DNA of 64,000 bases, taken from Actinomadura hallensis. Lineage in GTDB: Bacteria > Actinomycetota > Actinomycetes > Streptosporangiales > Streptosporangiaceae. Below the pieces are notes generated by a model, which saw only the letters and a list, made by a program, of their open reading frames with translations, did no database searches and was not told the DNA's origin. Within the stretch, counting starts at the first letter, position 1, and each line of letters begins with the position of its first letter. This document shows positions 41,878-50,970 of the stretch, piece after piece. Made by a program: the position numbers and the translations under genes. The DNA lies in the NCBI RefSeq assembly GCF_006716765.1, contig NZ_VFPO01000001.1:1178001-1242000 (forward strand), in the 5' to 3' direction.

Positions 41878-43027
41878 GGATCACCTCACAGGCGGGGAGG
41901 GAACGCCGGGCGGGGCGGTACTCCGGCAGGAGGCGGCGCAGCAGCAGCCGCACCTCGGCCGCGTCGCCCGCCGCGGCCGCCGCGGCGAGCGCGTCCAGCA
42001 GCCGCGGCAGCCCCGCGGGCGGCGGCGCCGGCCGGGTCCCCCAGATCTTCGGGTGGGCGGTGCGGATGCGCCGCTCGGAGTCGGCGAACGCCTTCTCGGC
42101 GAGCTTCTCGCCGGGACCGAGCCCGACGAACCGGATCGTCACGGCGGGCGTGCGGAGCTGCGCGGCGTACCGCTGGACGAGGTCGAGCACCGGGACGGGA
42201 CGGCCGATGTCGAGCGCGAACGTCTCGGCCTCCTCCGCCAGCGCGGCCGCCTCGATCAGCAGGCCCGCCGCCTCCCCGACCGTCATCACGTGCCGCGCCG
42301 CCTCCGGATGCGTGATCGTGACGACCTCGCCGGCCCGGATGCGCCGCGCGAGCGGGCCGAGGATGCCGGCCGGCGCGCCCGGCGGGCCGATGACGTCGCC
42401 GACGCGGACGGCCGCGAAGCAGGTCGGGCCGCCCGTCGCCGTCTGCAGCAGCAGCTCCCCGAGCCGCATCGTCGCGCCCAGCACCGACGTCGGCTCCGCC
42501 GCCCGGTCGGACGAGACGAGCACGAGCCGCCGCGCCCCGTGCCGCACCGCCGCGTCGACGACGTGCCGGGTGCCGAGCACGTTGTCGGCGACGCCGCGGC
42601 ACGGGTCGTCCTCCACCGCGGACAGCCGGTTCCGGCCCGCCGCGTGGAAGATCAGCTCGGGTCGCGCGGCGCCGACGACCTCGTCGACGCGGTCCGCGTC
42701 CCGCACGTCCGCCTCGGCGAGGGTGACGCGGACGGCGCCCGCCCGCGCGGCCAGCTCGCCCGCGAGCCGCTCCAGCCCCCGCCCGTCCTTGTCGACGAGG
42801 CACAGCGAGGCCGGGCCGAACCGCCGGACCCGTCGGCACAGCGCGCCGCCGACCGTCCCGCAGGCGCCGGTGACCAGGACCCGCCGGCCGCGCAGCAGGC
42901 GGTGCCCGCGCGGCTCGGCGAGAACGATCTCGTTCCGGTCCAGCAGGGGGGCGAACGGGCCGGTGGGCGGCGCGGCCGCGGCGGGCGCGGCCGCGCGGCG
43001 GAGCCGGCGCGGCGGGAACCAGCGCAC
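41864..43027 (-). CDS. CapD/WbpM-type nucleotide-sugar 4,6-dehydratase (soluble)
   Basis: 387 residues. The Rossmann motif G-A-C-G-T-V-G is in 'RRVLVTGACGTVGGALCRRV', followed by 'DKDGRGLERL', 'ADVRD' and 'IFHAAGRNRLSAVEDDP'. In the extended-SDR catalytic region 'LVLVSSDRAAEPTSVLGATM' the usual T-D-K-A / Y-x3-K of CapD is replaced by S-D-R-A and a non-Tyr position, so its catalytic set is altered. Later segments ('GLGPGEKLAEKAF') match the family. It lacks the membrane domain of WbpM. The GTG starts 2 bases after the aminotransferase stop. Confidence 0.8.
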   Translation of the reverse strand: MRWFPPRRLRRAAAPAAAAPPTGPFAPLLDRNEIVLAEPRGHRLLRGRRVLVTGACGTVGGALCRRVRRFGPASLCLVDKDGRGLERLAGELAARAGAVRVTLAEADVRDADRVDEVVGAARPELIFHAAGRNRLSAVEDDPCRGVADNVLGTRHVVDAAVRHGARRLVLVSSDRAAEPTSVLGATMRLGELLLQTATGGPTCFAAVRVGDVIGPPGAPAGILGPLARRIRAGEVVTITHPEAARHVMTVGEAAGLLIEAAALAEEAETFALDIGRPVPVLDLVQRYAAQLRTPAVTIRFVGLGPGEKLAEKAFADSERRIRTAHPKIWGTRPAPPPAGLPRLLDALAAAAAAGDAAEVRLLLRRLLPEYRPARRSLPACEVIREFR

Positions 43028-43029
43028 GG

Positions 43030-44178
43030 TCAGGCCCGGGTCCGCAGGGCCTCGGTGAGGGCGGTGACGACCCTGTCCTGGTCGTCGGCCGTCAGTCCCG
43101 GGTACAGCGGCAGCGACAGCAGCTCCTCGGCGACCCGGTCGGTCACGGGCAGCGCCCCGCACTCCTCCTCGCCGAGGAGCTGCCGGTAGGCGCTGAGCTG
43201 GTTCGCCGGGATGAAGTGGACGGACGTGCCGACGCCCGCCTCCCGCATCTCGTCGCCGACGGCGTCGCGGTCCGGAACCCGCACCTGGTACAGGTGCCAG
43301 GCGTGGGTGACGCCGTCGAGGCTGCGGCGCTGGGGGAGGACGACGCCGGGCACCCCGGCGAGCGCCTCGTCGTAGCGGGCGACGAGTTCCTCGCGGGCCT
43401 TCTGCCAGCCCGGCAGCGAGCGGATCTGGGCGCGCCCGATCGTCGCCTGCACGTCGGTCATGTTCGCCTTCAGCCCGATGGCCTTCACGTCGTACCGCCA
43501 GCTCCCGCCCGGCAGGTACCGCCTCCACGAGTCCTTGCTCATCCCGTGCAGCCGCATCGCGCGGACCCGGTCGGCGAACTCCTCGTCCCGCGTCGCGACC
43601 GCGCCGCCCTCGCCGATCGGCATGTTCTTCGTCGCGTAGAAGGAGAAGCAGGCCGCCTGCGACGCCGACCCGACGGGCGCCCCGCCGCGCGCCGCGCCCG
43701 GCCCGTGCGCGGTGTCCTCCACCACCCTCGACCGGTCGAGGCCGGCCGCCTCGGCGAGGGCGGGGACGTCCACGGGGTAGCCGGCCTGGTTCTGGGTGAC
43801 CATCGCGGCGGGCTTCACGCGGGCCGCGGCCGCGGCGACCGTCTCGGGGCTCGGCACCAGCGTCTCCTCGTCGATGTCGACCAGGACGGGACGGTGCCCG
43901 GCGTGCAGGATCGCGTTGATCGCGCCGCAGAAGGTCAGGCTCGGCGTCAGCACCGGCGATTGCGGCGGCAGGTCCATCGCGCGCAGGCTGAGCTCCAGCG
44001 CGCTCGTGCACGAGGAGACCGCGACGACGTGGGCGGCGCCGATGAGGTCGGCGAACTCCTGTTCGAACGCGGCGGTGTCCGGGCCGGTGGTGAACCATCG
44101 GCCGTCGAGGACCTTGGTGACCGCCTCGGGCACGCCGTCGGTCAGCGGCGGGACGCAGAACGGAACGGCAGAACTCAT
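43030..44178 (-). CDS. DegT/DnrJ/EryC1-family PLP aminotransferase
   Basis: 382 residues. Early 'GRWFTTGPDTAAFEQEFADL' and 'VSSCTSALELSLRAM', 'VVEDTAHGPGA' for the PLP Asp, and the Schiff-base Lys184 in 'FYATKNMPIGEGG'. It aminates a 4-keto sugar nucleotide, which is the product of the dehydratase encoded just downstream, so the polymer probably contains an amino-deoxy sugar such as a 4-amino-4,6-dideoxyhexose. Confidence 0.9.
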   Translation of the reverse strand: MSSAVPFCVPPLTDGVPEAVTKVLDGRWFTTGPDTAAFEQEFADLIGAAHVVAVSSCTSALELSLRAMDLPPQSPVLTPSLTFCGAINAILHAGHRPVLVDIDEETLVPSPETVAAAAARVKPAAMVTQNQAGYPVDVPALAEAAGLDRSRVVEDTAHGPGAARGGAPVGSASQAACFSFYATKNMPIGEGGAVATRDEEFADRVRAMRLHGMSKDSWRRYLPGGSWRYDVKAIGLKANMTDVQATIGRAQIRSLPGWQKAREELVARYDEALAGVPGVVLPQRRSLDGVTHAWHLYQVRVPDRDAVGDEMREAGVGTSVHFIPANQLSAYRQLLGEEECGALPVTDRVAEELLSLPLYPGLTADDQDRVVTALTEALRTRA

Positions 44179-44184
44179 CTGGCC

Positions 44185-45606
44185 TCACTCCTTGGTCTTG
44201 CGCGCCCGGCGGGCCCGCTTGGATGTCGCCTTGCGTGACGTGGCGACGACGCCGAGCAGCGGCCAGCCGGACGCGGCCACCAGGTCGTCGACCGTCTCCA
44301 GCCCCGCCACGGTGGTCACCGGCCCCACGGCCACGACCACGCCGACGGTGTCGTCCGCGCCGGGGTCGACGTCCTCGAACGCGTGCACGTGGCAGACGCG
44401 GCGGACCGCGACCGGCTGGGTGATCTCCGTCGGGGACGCCCCGGCCGGCCGCGTCGCCACGGCCGAGGCGCCGCCGCCGGTGCGGACCACCGACGTGCTG
44501 CTCCCGCCGCCGGGTCCGCCGCTGTTGAGGGACGGCGCGTCGCCGTCCGCGTCCCCGCCCGCGTCCCCGCCCGGCTCCCCCTGCGTCGGGGCGCCGTTGC
44601 CCGGACCTCTGTGTCCGGGCCGGACGGAGACGACCTTCGTGTCGTCGCCGTACACGGCGGCGGCGACGGCCGACACCAGTTCGGGCGGCAGCGGGCCGGG
44701 GGCGCCGACCAGCGCGACCCGGTCGACGTCCTCCTTCCTGGCTGCCAGCCGTATCCGCCGGCCGAGGTCGGCGAGCTGCGCGGGCCCCTCGCCGGTCCGG
44801 CCGAGCAGCGGCACCCCGAGCCGCCGCGCGACCCGCCGCTGCCCGGGGATGGTCGGCCGGAGCGTCTCGGTCACGACCGCGACGAGGATCCCGGCGACCA
44901 GCCCGGCCAGCCCCGCGATCGCCGCCATCATGATCATCGGGTTCCGGCTCGGCGCGATCACCGCCGGCTGGACCACCGACGCCGTCCCCGAGGCGGTGAG
45001 CTGCGTCATCAGGTCCGAGCGGTTGGACCGCAGGTCGGACAGCTCCGCCTGGACCCGCTCCCGCTCGTTGGCCGCCCCGATGTCGGGGACCGGGCCGCTC
45101 GCCTGCCGCGCCAGCGGCCCGAGCCGATCCTCCAGCTTCCGGACGCGCTTGTCGATCTCCCGGATCCGCCGCCTGATCGTGCCGTGGTTCTTCTCGTTGA
45201 TCTGCCGGACGACCTCCGCGCCGACGGCGTCGGTCAGCCTCCGGGCCACGGCCGGGTCCCGGTCCCGCACCGACAGCTCGACGACCGTGGACGTCCCGAG
45301 CCCGCTCACCTTGATCGCCTTGGCGACCTTGCGGGCCGGGCGGTCGATCCGCTCGGCCGCCAGCACGGAGCTCAGCAGGTTCTCGCTGGTCGCGAACGCC
45401 TGCACCTGGCTGACGACGATGCTCGCGCTCCCGTCGCCGCTCACGGCCTCGGCGGCGCTGCCGGCCTGCAGCCGCGACTCGGCCACCGCCGCGGGCTCCC
45501 GCCCGTTCATCAGCAGCGCGACCAGCGCCAGCGGGACGGCCGTCATGACCGCCAAGAGCGGCCAGTAGCTCCGGAACACCCGCGCCGCGACTTCGTCGAG
45601 CTCCAC
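44185..45606 (-). CDS. Wzz/chain-length-type membrane protein with large cytosolic tail
   Basis: 473 residues from a GTG after GAAGGGGTAGATC. Helix 1 near residues 15-33 ('YWPLLAVMTAVPLALVALLM'), a periplasmic-side region with a coiled coil ('IREIDKRVRKLEDRLG'), helix 2 'MIMMAAIAGLAGLVAGILVA', then about 200 cytosolic residues where a BY-kinase domain would be. No Walker A is present there, so no tyrosine kinase activity is expected. It is the first gene of the polysaccharide operon and should control chain length or export. Confidence 0.82.
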   Translation of the reverse strand: MELDEVAARVFRSYWPLLAVMTAVPLALVALLMNGREPAAVAESRLQAGSAAEAVSGDGSASIVVSQVQAFATSENLLSSVLAAERIDRPARKVAKAIKVSGLGTSTVVELSVRDRDPAVARRLTDAVGAEVVRQINEKNHGTIRRRIREIDKRVRKLEDRLGPLARQASGPVPDIGAANERERVQAELSDLRSNRSDLMTQLTASGTASVVQPAVIAPSRNPMIMMAAIAGLAGLVAGILVAVVTETLRPTIPGQRRVARRLGVPLLGRTGEGPAQLADLGRRIRLAARKEDVDRVALVGAPGPLPPELVSAVAAAVYGDDTKVVSVRPGHRGPGNGAPTQGEPGGDAGGDADGDAPSLNSGGPGGGSSTSVVRTGGGASAVATRPAGASPTEITQPVAVRRVCHVHAFEDVDPGADDTVGVVVAVGPVTTVAGLETVDDLVAASGWPLLGVVATSRKATSKRARRARKTKE

Positions 45607-45722
45607 GATCTACCCCTTCGGCCTCGTCACGGCGAGCGTAGGAAGGCCCGTCACGGCGGCAATCGCCCAAAAGACGACCCCCGCCTACGCCGTTTGCATA
45701 AGGGGGCGGGCCGTGATCCGCG

Positions 45723-46385
45723 TCAGGGGTCGTTGGGGCGCATGCCGGCGCGCATGGCGAGGGTGATGGCCTCCAGCGCGGAGTGCATGTCGAGCTTCGA
45801 CAGCAGGTTCTGCGTGTGGGTGCGGACCGTGTTCGCCGACAGCCCCAGCCGTTCCGCGATCTCCGCGCGGCCCAGTCCGTCGACCATGCACTGCAGCACC
45901 TCCCGCTCGCGCGGCGTCAGCCCGGCGAGCAGCCTCGCCCCGGCGGTCGGCTCCGCGTCGCCGCTCAGGAGGCGCCGCAGCACCTCGCCGAGGACGTCGG
46001 GCGGGATCCAGCCGCCCCGCCGGGCCGCCGACCTGATCACCCGGGCGACGAGGTCGGCGCTCTCGGTCTTCTCCAGCCACCCCACGGCGCCGCGCCGCAC
46101 GGCCTGGACCATGGCGTCCAGGTCGCTCATCGCGGTCAGCACCACCACCCGGACGTCCGGGTGGGCCTTGCGGACCCGGTCCAGGACCTCCAGCCCGTTC
46201 TCCGCGCCCAGCGTGAGGTCCAGGACGAGCACGTGCGGGCGCTCGGTGGCGGTCAGCGCGAGCGCGCGCCGCGCGTCGGGGGCGATCGGCAGGATCACCA
46301 GGTCGGGCTCGCGTCCCAGCCGCGCCGCGAGGGCCTCGGCGAAGAGCGCGTGATCGTCCACGATCAGGACGCGGATCGGCTGCAT
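45723..46385 (-). CDS. Orphan NarL-family response regulator
   Basis: 220 residues. Receiver: 'VLIVDDHALFAEALAARLG', Asp in 'VLVLDLTLGAENG', T in 'VVLTAMSD', and K replaced in part by 'GWLEKTESAD'. HTH: 'LTPREREVLQCMVDGLGRAE', 'SANTVRTHTQNLLSKLDMHS'. No histidine kinase is adjacent. It sits upstream of the polysaccharide operon in the same direction and divergent from galE, so control of that locus is a reasonable guess. ATG 46385 is preferred over 46427. Confidence 0.87.
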   Translation of the reverse strand: MQPIRVLIVDDHALFAEALAARLGREPDLVILPIAPDARRALALTATERPHVLVLDLTLGAENGLEVLDRVRKAHPDVRVVVLTAMSDLDAMVQAVRRGAVGWLEKTESADLVARVIRSAARRGGWIPPDVLGEVLRRLLSGDAEPTAGARLLAGLTPREREVLQCMVDGLGRAEIAERLGLSANTVRTHTQNLLSKLDMHSALEAITLAMRAGMRPNDP

Positions 46386-46677
46386 CCACCGACGATGACC
46401 GCTGCCGCGGCGCGGCGGATCCTGCAAATGCTGTACTCCGTGGGCGCTCCGTGGACCCCCGCGTTTCGGACATCACGAATGCCCGGCCGCGCCGCTGCGG
46501 GATTTTCGCTGGTGGGGGACGCGCAGAGGATTCGTGCGCGGACGCTCCGGGGGCCCGCCGGGTTCACCGGCGTCCGGAGCCGGTCACCTGCGGTTCGGGC
46601 CGTTGACCCTCCGCGATCGCCTGCTGATCCTGTGCGTGACCGTTTCAGGGGACGCACTGGCCGTCAGGGGATGCCAC

Positions 46678-47682
46678 ATGAAAGTCCTGATCACCGGGGG
46701 AGCCGGGTTCATCGGCAGCACGATCGGCTCCGCCTTCGCCGAACGCGGGGTGACCCCCGTCGTGCTGGACAGCCTGGTCACGGGCCGGCCGGAGTTCGCC
46801 GACGGGAGGATCTTCTACCGGGGGGACGTCGGGGACGGCGAGCTGGTGGACCGGATCTTCCGCGACCACCCCGACATCGTCGCGACCGTCCACTGCGCCG
46901 CGCTGATCGTGGTGCCCGACTCGATGACCGACCCGCTGCGCTACTACAACGTCAACCTCACCAAGACCCTCGACCTCGCGGGCCACCTCATCCGCAACGG
47001 CTGCGACCGGATGATCTTCGCGTCCACCGCCGGGATGTACCGCCCGGAGCCCGACCTGTCGGTGTCGGAGTCGTCCGCCCTGGAGCCGCAGAACCCCTAC
47101 ACGCGCTCGAAGATGATGGCCGAGCTGCTGCTGGAGGACCTGACCAACGCCTCCCGGCTGCGGGTCGTCTCGCTGCGCTACCTCAACCCGATCGGCGCGG
47201 ACCCGCAGCTGCGCACCGGGCTGCAGAGCAGCAAGCCCACCCACGCCCTCGGCAAGATGATCGAGTGCCACGAGCGCGGCGTCCCCTTCACGATCACGGG
47301 GGTGGACTGGCCGACCCGCGACGGCACGGCGATCCGCGACTACATCCACGTCTGGGACATCGCCCGCGCGTTCTACGAGGCCGCCCTGCGCTTCGACGCG
47401 ATCATCCCGCCGCTGGGGAGCCGCGCCGGCTACCAGGTGATCAACCTCGGCACCGGCGACGGCACCACCGTCCGCGAGCTGGTCGCCGCCTTCCGCGAGG
47501 TCGTCGGGGACGGTTTCCAGGTCGAGGAGGCCCCCGCGCGGCCCGGCGACGTCGTCGGCGCCTTCGTCGACCCGGCCAAGGCCCGGGACCTGCTCGGCTG
47601 GAAGGCGGAGTACAGCATCGAGGACGCCATCCGGCACTCCCTCCAGTGGGCCGAACGGCGCCGCGAGCTCGTCGCGTCCTGA
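46678..47682 (+). CDS. galE: UDP-glucose 4-epimerase-type NAD-dependent epimerase
   Basis: 334 residues. G-G-A-G-F-I-G at 7-13 and Tyr141-x3-Lys145 in 'NPYTRSKMMAE'. The Ser/Thr of the triad is in 'FASTAGMY'. The 'LRYLNPIGADP' and 'RDYIHVWDIARAF' segments are GalE family. It interconverts UDP-Glc and UDP-Gal or their N-acetyl forms, giving precursor for the adjacent polysaccharide. It starts after GGGGATGCC. A 19-bp hairpin follows, so it is probably a single gene. Confidence 0.85.
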   Translation: MKVLITGGAGFIGSTIGSAFAERGVTPVVLDSLVTGRPEFADGRIFYRGDVGDGELVDRIFRDHPDIVATVHCAALIVVPDSMTDPLRYYNVNLTKTLDLAGHLIRNGCDRMIFASTAGMYRPEPDLSVSESSALEPQNPYTRSKMMAELLLEDLTNASRLRVVSLRYLNPIGADPQLRTGLQSSKPTHALGKMIECHERGVPFTITGVDWPTRDGTAIRDYIHVWDIARAFYEAALRFDAIIPPLGSRAGYQVINLGTGDGTTVRELVAAFREVVGDGFQVEEAPARPGDVVGAFVDPAKARDLLGWKAEYSIEDAIRHSLQWAERRRELVAS

Positions 47683-47703
47683 TCCGTCCCGGTCCCGTCT
47701 CCA

Positions 47704-47747
47704 GGCCCACCGGCCGCCTCCGTCCCGGCGGAGGCGGCCGGTGGGCC
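47704..47747 (+). terminator. 19-bp perfect hairpin after galE
   Basis: GGCCCACCGGCCGCCTCCG pairs without mismatch with the inverted copy at 47729-47747 around a 6-base loop, 21 bases after the galE stop. No T-run follows. Confidence 0.75.
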
Positions 47748-47905
47748 CGACCCCGTCGGGGCCTCCCGCATGCGCGTCGGCACATACCCGGTGATCGACG
47801 TATCCAGCGCAAAAAAGCCGGTAGTCACTCTATGTAGTTGTTTGACTGCATAGCGTTATAGTGTCGCTGTTTGTACGTGGGGGCGGATGCGCGGACTGAG
47901 GAATC
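47748..47905 (+). promoter_or_regulatory. A/T-rich promoter region of the secreted protein gene
   Basis: From about 47815 to 47875 the sequence is far richer in A/T than its surroundings and holds TTGTTT, TTGACT and TATAGT. Spacing of TTGACT to TATAGT is too short for a standard promoter, so the exact boxes are not certain. Confidence 0.4.
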
Positions 47906-48952
47906 ATGAAGCGAGCATGCGGGTACAGGCGCGTCCGGGTCGTCACGGCGTCCGCCGTCGTTCTGGCCTTCCCGGGTCTGCTGGTCGTCCCGAGGGAGGC
48001 GCGGGCGGAGTCCGTTCACTCCTGCGGCTGCGTCGTCGAGGCGTCCTGCTCACCGGCGGACGACGATTCCGACGACGAGCGGGACGAACCGGGGACCGAC
48101 GTGGAGGAGCCCGCCGGGCACCGGCGCTCCGCCGTTCCGGTGTCCGTGGACGACGGCGGGCTGGAGCTCAAGTTCAGCCTCTACCGCGGTATCGGCGGGG
48201 GCGTGACGGCCTCGTTCACCCGGGACGCCGTGACGCTCACCTTCGAGGGCGGCGCCGGCGTCGGCGGCTCCTTCTCCGCGGGCTCGGTCATGGGCGGGCG
48301 GGACGCCGGCGTCTCGTTCGAGGCGCGGGCCTCGACCAGCAGCCGGATGCGGTTCGTCAACCCGCCGGACTTCGGTCTCACGCTTTCCCGGAACGGCAGG
48401 ATGCAGGGCTACATGGACGTGAAGACCGCCAAGTTCCGGACCCGTTTCCGGTCCAGGGCCGTGTCGCTCAGTGAAATGGCGTCGGAGGAGCAGAACGAGG
48501 CGCCGACGACGCGGAGGTCCTGGAGCCTCGGCACCGAGTTCAAGGTCACGGCCGCCTACGGCGTCGAGATCCCCCGGAGCCGCTTCCTCGAGGTGTGGGA
48601 CTGGATCTCCGCCCTGCTCCCCGGAGGCGCGGACTCCGGCTCGCCCTTCCCGCCGGTGCGCCCCGGTCACCGCAACGGCTGCGTGGCGGTCCTCGCCCGC
48701 ACCGCGGTGAGGCGTCCCACCGCGTCCCGCCGTCGCGGGATCGGGCGCCGGGCGTTCGCCGCGGATCCGCCGGTCGCGCCGGACGCGGTGCATGTCCCGC
48801 GCACCGGCCGGCGGGCCCGCGCCGTCCGCTCGCGGGCGGGCTCACGCGGTGCCCGGCGCCTCGCCGCGGCGGACGACGAGGACCCGGGGGATCCGGGCTC
48901 GGACGCGGCGGACCCCTTCCTCCGGAGTCGGGGTCGGTGCGATGCTGGCTGA
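47906..48952 (+). CDS. Secreted protein of unknown function
   Basis: 348 residues. A signal peptide ('RVVTASAVVLAFPGLLVVP' with A-R-A-E cleavage near residue 35) leads to an acidic stretch, then a Gly/Thr-rich beta region 'SLYRGIGGGVTASFTRDAVT' onward that looks like a barrel or sandwich, and an Arg-rich tail from about 260. The tail differs in composition from the rest, so a frameshift near 48640 or a disordered tail are both possible. I recognise no family. It sits between galE and the acyl-CoA dehydrogenase. Confidence 0.55.
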   Translation: MKRACGYRRVRVVTASAVVLAFPGLLVVPREARAESVHSCGCVVEASCSPADDDSDDERDEPGTDVEEPAGHRRSAVPVSVDDGGLELKFSLYRGIGGGVTASFTRDAVTLTFEGGAGVGGSFSAGSVMGGRDAGVSFEARASTSSRMRFVNPPDFGLTLSRNGRMQGYMDVKTAKFRTRFRSRAVSLSEMASEEQNEAPTTRRSWSLGTEFKVTAAYGVEIPRSRFLEVWDWISALLPGGADSGSPFPPVRPGHRNGCVAVLARTAVRRPTASRRRGIGRRAFAADPPVAPDAVHVPRTGRRARAVRSRAGSRGARRLAAADDEDPGDPGSDAADPFLRSRGRCDAG

Positions 48953-48972
48953 ACAGAGGTTAAGGAGATTTT

Positions 48973-50232
48973 ATGGATTTCCGCCTTCCGGCCGAGCTGA
49001 CCCGCCGTCTCGCCGAGCTCGACGCGTTCATCGAACGGGAGATCGCGCCGCTGCAGGCCCAGGACGACAACGAGCGCTTCTTCGACCACCGCCGCGAGTA
49101 CGCCCGCACCGACTTCGAGAACGGCGGCGTGCCGCGCCCGGAGTGGGAGGAGCTGCTCGCCGAGATGTTCCGCCGCGCCGACGCGGCCGGCTGGCTGCGC
49201 TACGGGCTGCCCAAGGAGATCGGCGGCTCCGACGGGACCAACCTCGACATGGCCGTGATCCGCGAGCACCTGGCGCGCAAGGGGCTGGGCCTGCACAACG
49301 ACCTGCAGAACGAGGCGTCCGTCGTCGGGAACTTCCCCTTCGCGCACATGCTGCTGGAGTTCGGGACGCCCGAGCAGCGCGAGGAGTACCTGGAGCCGAT
49401 GCTCACCGGCCGCAAGCGGATCGGCTTCGGCCTCACCGAGCCGGACCACGGCAGCGACGCCACCTGGATGGAGACCACCGCCGTCCGCGACGGCGGCGAC
49501 TGGATCATCAACGGCGCCAAGCGGTTCAACTCCGGGATGCACGCCGCGACCGACGACGTGGTCTTCGCCCGGACGAGCGGGAAGCCCGGCGACGCCAAGG
49601 GCATCACCGCGTTCTTCGTCCCGACCGACGCGCCGGGCTTCTCGGTGGACTTCCACTGGTGGACGTTCAACATGCCCACCGACCACGCCGAGGTGACGCT
49701 CCGCGACGTGCGGGTGCCGCACTCGGCGATCTTCGGGGAGGAGGGCGAGGGCCTCGCGGTGGCGCAGACGTTCGTCCACGAGAACCGGATCCGGCAGGCG
49801 GCCTCCAGCCTCGGCGCCGGGCAGTACTGCGTCGACCGCAGCGTGGAGTACGCCCGCGAGCGGGTGACGTTCGGGCGGCCGCTCGCGACGCGGCAGGCGG
49901 TCCAGTGGCCGCTGGTCGAGCTGCAGACCGAGGCGGAGATGCTGCGCGGGCTGATCCGCAAGACGGCCTGGGAGCTGGACCGGGTCCCGCACATGGAGAT
50001 CAGCGACCGGGTCTCGATGTGCAACTACCGGGCCAACCGGTTCGTCTGCGACGCCGCCGACCGCGCGATGCAGGTCCACGGCGGCATGGGGTACACCCGC
50101 CACGAGCCGTTCGAGCACATCTACCGCCACCACCGCCGGTACCGGATCACCGAGGGGTCGGAGGAGATCCAGATGCGCCGGGTCGCCGGGTACCTGTTCG
50201 GTTTCGCCGGGCCCCGCAAGGCGCAGGCGTAG
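48973..50232 (+). CDS. Acyl-CoA dehydrogenase
   Basis: 419 residues. 'GFGLTEPDHGSDATWMETTA' is the FAD/substrate signature, 'INGAKRFNSGMHAATDDVVF' the middle beta domain, and C-terminal 'RRYRITEGSEEIQMRRVAGY' supplies the catalytic-position Glu of E-G. It introduces a trans-2 double bond in an acyl-CoA, with electrons leaving through ETF. GTTAAGGAG precedes the ATG. The TetR gene starts 12 bases downstream, so the pair is probably an autoregulated operon. The acyl chain is unknown. Confidence 0.9.
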   Translation: MDFRLPAELTRRLAELDAFIEREIAPLQAQDDNERFFDHRREYARTDFENGGVPRPEWEELLAEMFRRADAAGWLRYGLPKEIGGSDGTNLDMAVIREHLARKGLGLHNDLQNEASVVGNFPFAHMLLEFGTPEQREEYLEPMLTGRKRIGFGLTEPDHGSDATWMETTAVRDGGDWIINGAKRFNSGMHAATDDVVFARTSGKPGDAKGITAFFVPTDAPGFSVDFHWWTFNMPTDHAEVTLRDVRVPHSAIFGEEGEGLAVAQTFVHENRIRQAASSLGAGQYCVDRSVEYARERVTFGRPLATRQAVQWPLVELQTEAEMLRGLIRKTAWELDRVPHMEISDRVSMCNYRANRFVCDAADRAMQVHGGMGYTRHEPFEHIYRHHRRYRITEGSEEIQMRRVAGYLFGFAGPRKAQA

Positions 50233-50244
50233 GGAGGCGGACGG

Positions 50245-50934
50245 GTGGCGAGTCCCGTCGCGCCCGACCCGGACGCCCTCCCGCCCGTCCGGGGGAGCGG
50301 CGCTCCCGGCGCCTCCGCCGGCGCGTCCGGCGGCGGCGCGTCCGGGGCGAGGGCGCAGCAGGGCCCCGGCGAGGACGGGATCCTGCGCGCCGCGATCGCC
50401 GTGATGACCGAGCACGGCTACCACGGAACCTCCGTCCGGGACATCGCGGCGCGCGCCGGGATCAGCCCGGCCGCGCTGTACTACCACTTCGCGTCCAAGC
50501 AGGACGTCCTCGCGACGATCATGGAGCGGGGGATCGAGGCGCTGCTGCGCGTCAGCCGCGCGGCGCTCGCCGCCGCGGGCGACGAGCCCGCCGGCCGGCT
50601 CGGCGCGCTCGTGGAGACCCACGTGCTGTTCCACCTGCGCGACCAGCGCGGCACGATGCTGGGCACCAGCGAGCTGCGCGCGCTGGAGGAGCCGGTCCGC
50701 GGCCGGCACCTCGCCAAGCGCCAGCGGCAGCAGCGGCTGTTCGACGGCGTCGTCGTGCAGGGGGTGGAGGCCGGGGTCTTCACGACGCCGATCCCGCTGG
50801 AGGCGTCCCGCGCGATCGTCGTGATGTGCACCGGCGTGGCCTCCTGGTTCTCGCCCGAGGGGCCGCTCGGCCGGGAGGAGGTCGCCGGGAACTACCGGCG
50901 GCTCGCCCTCGACATGGTGGGCGCCCGGCGGTAG
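50245..50934 (+). CDS. TetR-family regulator
   Basis: 229 residues from a GTG after AGGGAGGCGG. A disordered Gly/Ala/Ser-rich lead of about 45 residues precedes the HTH 'GILRAAIAVMTEHGYHGTSV' with 'ARAGISPAALYYHFASKQDV'. The C-terminal ligand domain is of the kind found in acyl-CoA-responding TetR proteins. It most likely represses the acyl-CoA dehydrogenase upstream and itself. Confidence 0.88.
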   Translation: MASPVAPDPDALPPVRGSGAPGASAGASGGGASGARAQQGPGEDGILRAAIAVMTEHGYHGTSVRDIAARAGISPAALYYHFASKQDVLATIMERGIEALLRVSRAALAAAGDEPAGRLGALVETHVLFHLRDQRGTMLGTSELRALEEPVRGRHLAKRQRQQRLFDGVVVQGVEAGVFTTPIPLEASRAIVVMCTGVASWFSPEGPLGREEVAGNYRRLALDMVGARR

Positions 50935-50970
50935 GCCCGACCGAACGCTCGTCCAGGAGGACTTGCGGTC

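Noticed and set aside
41864..45670. A single 1268-residue minus-strand protein
   Set aside because: Only its last 387 codons make sense (dehydratase); the rest is an out-of-frame shadow of the aminotransferase and Wzz genes.
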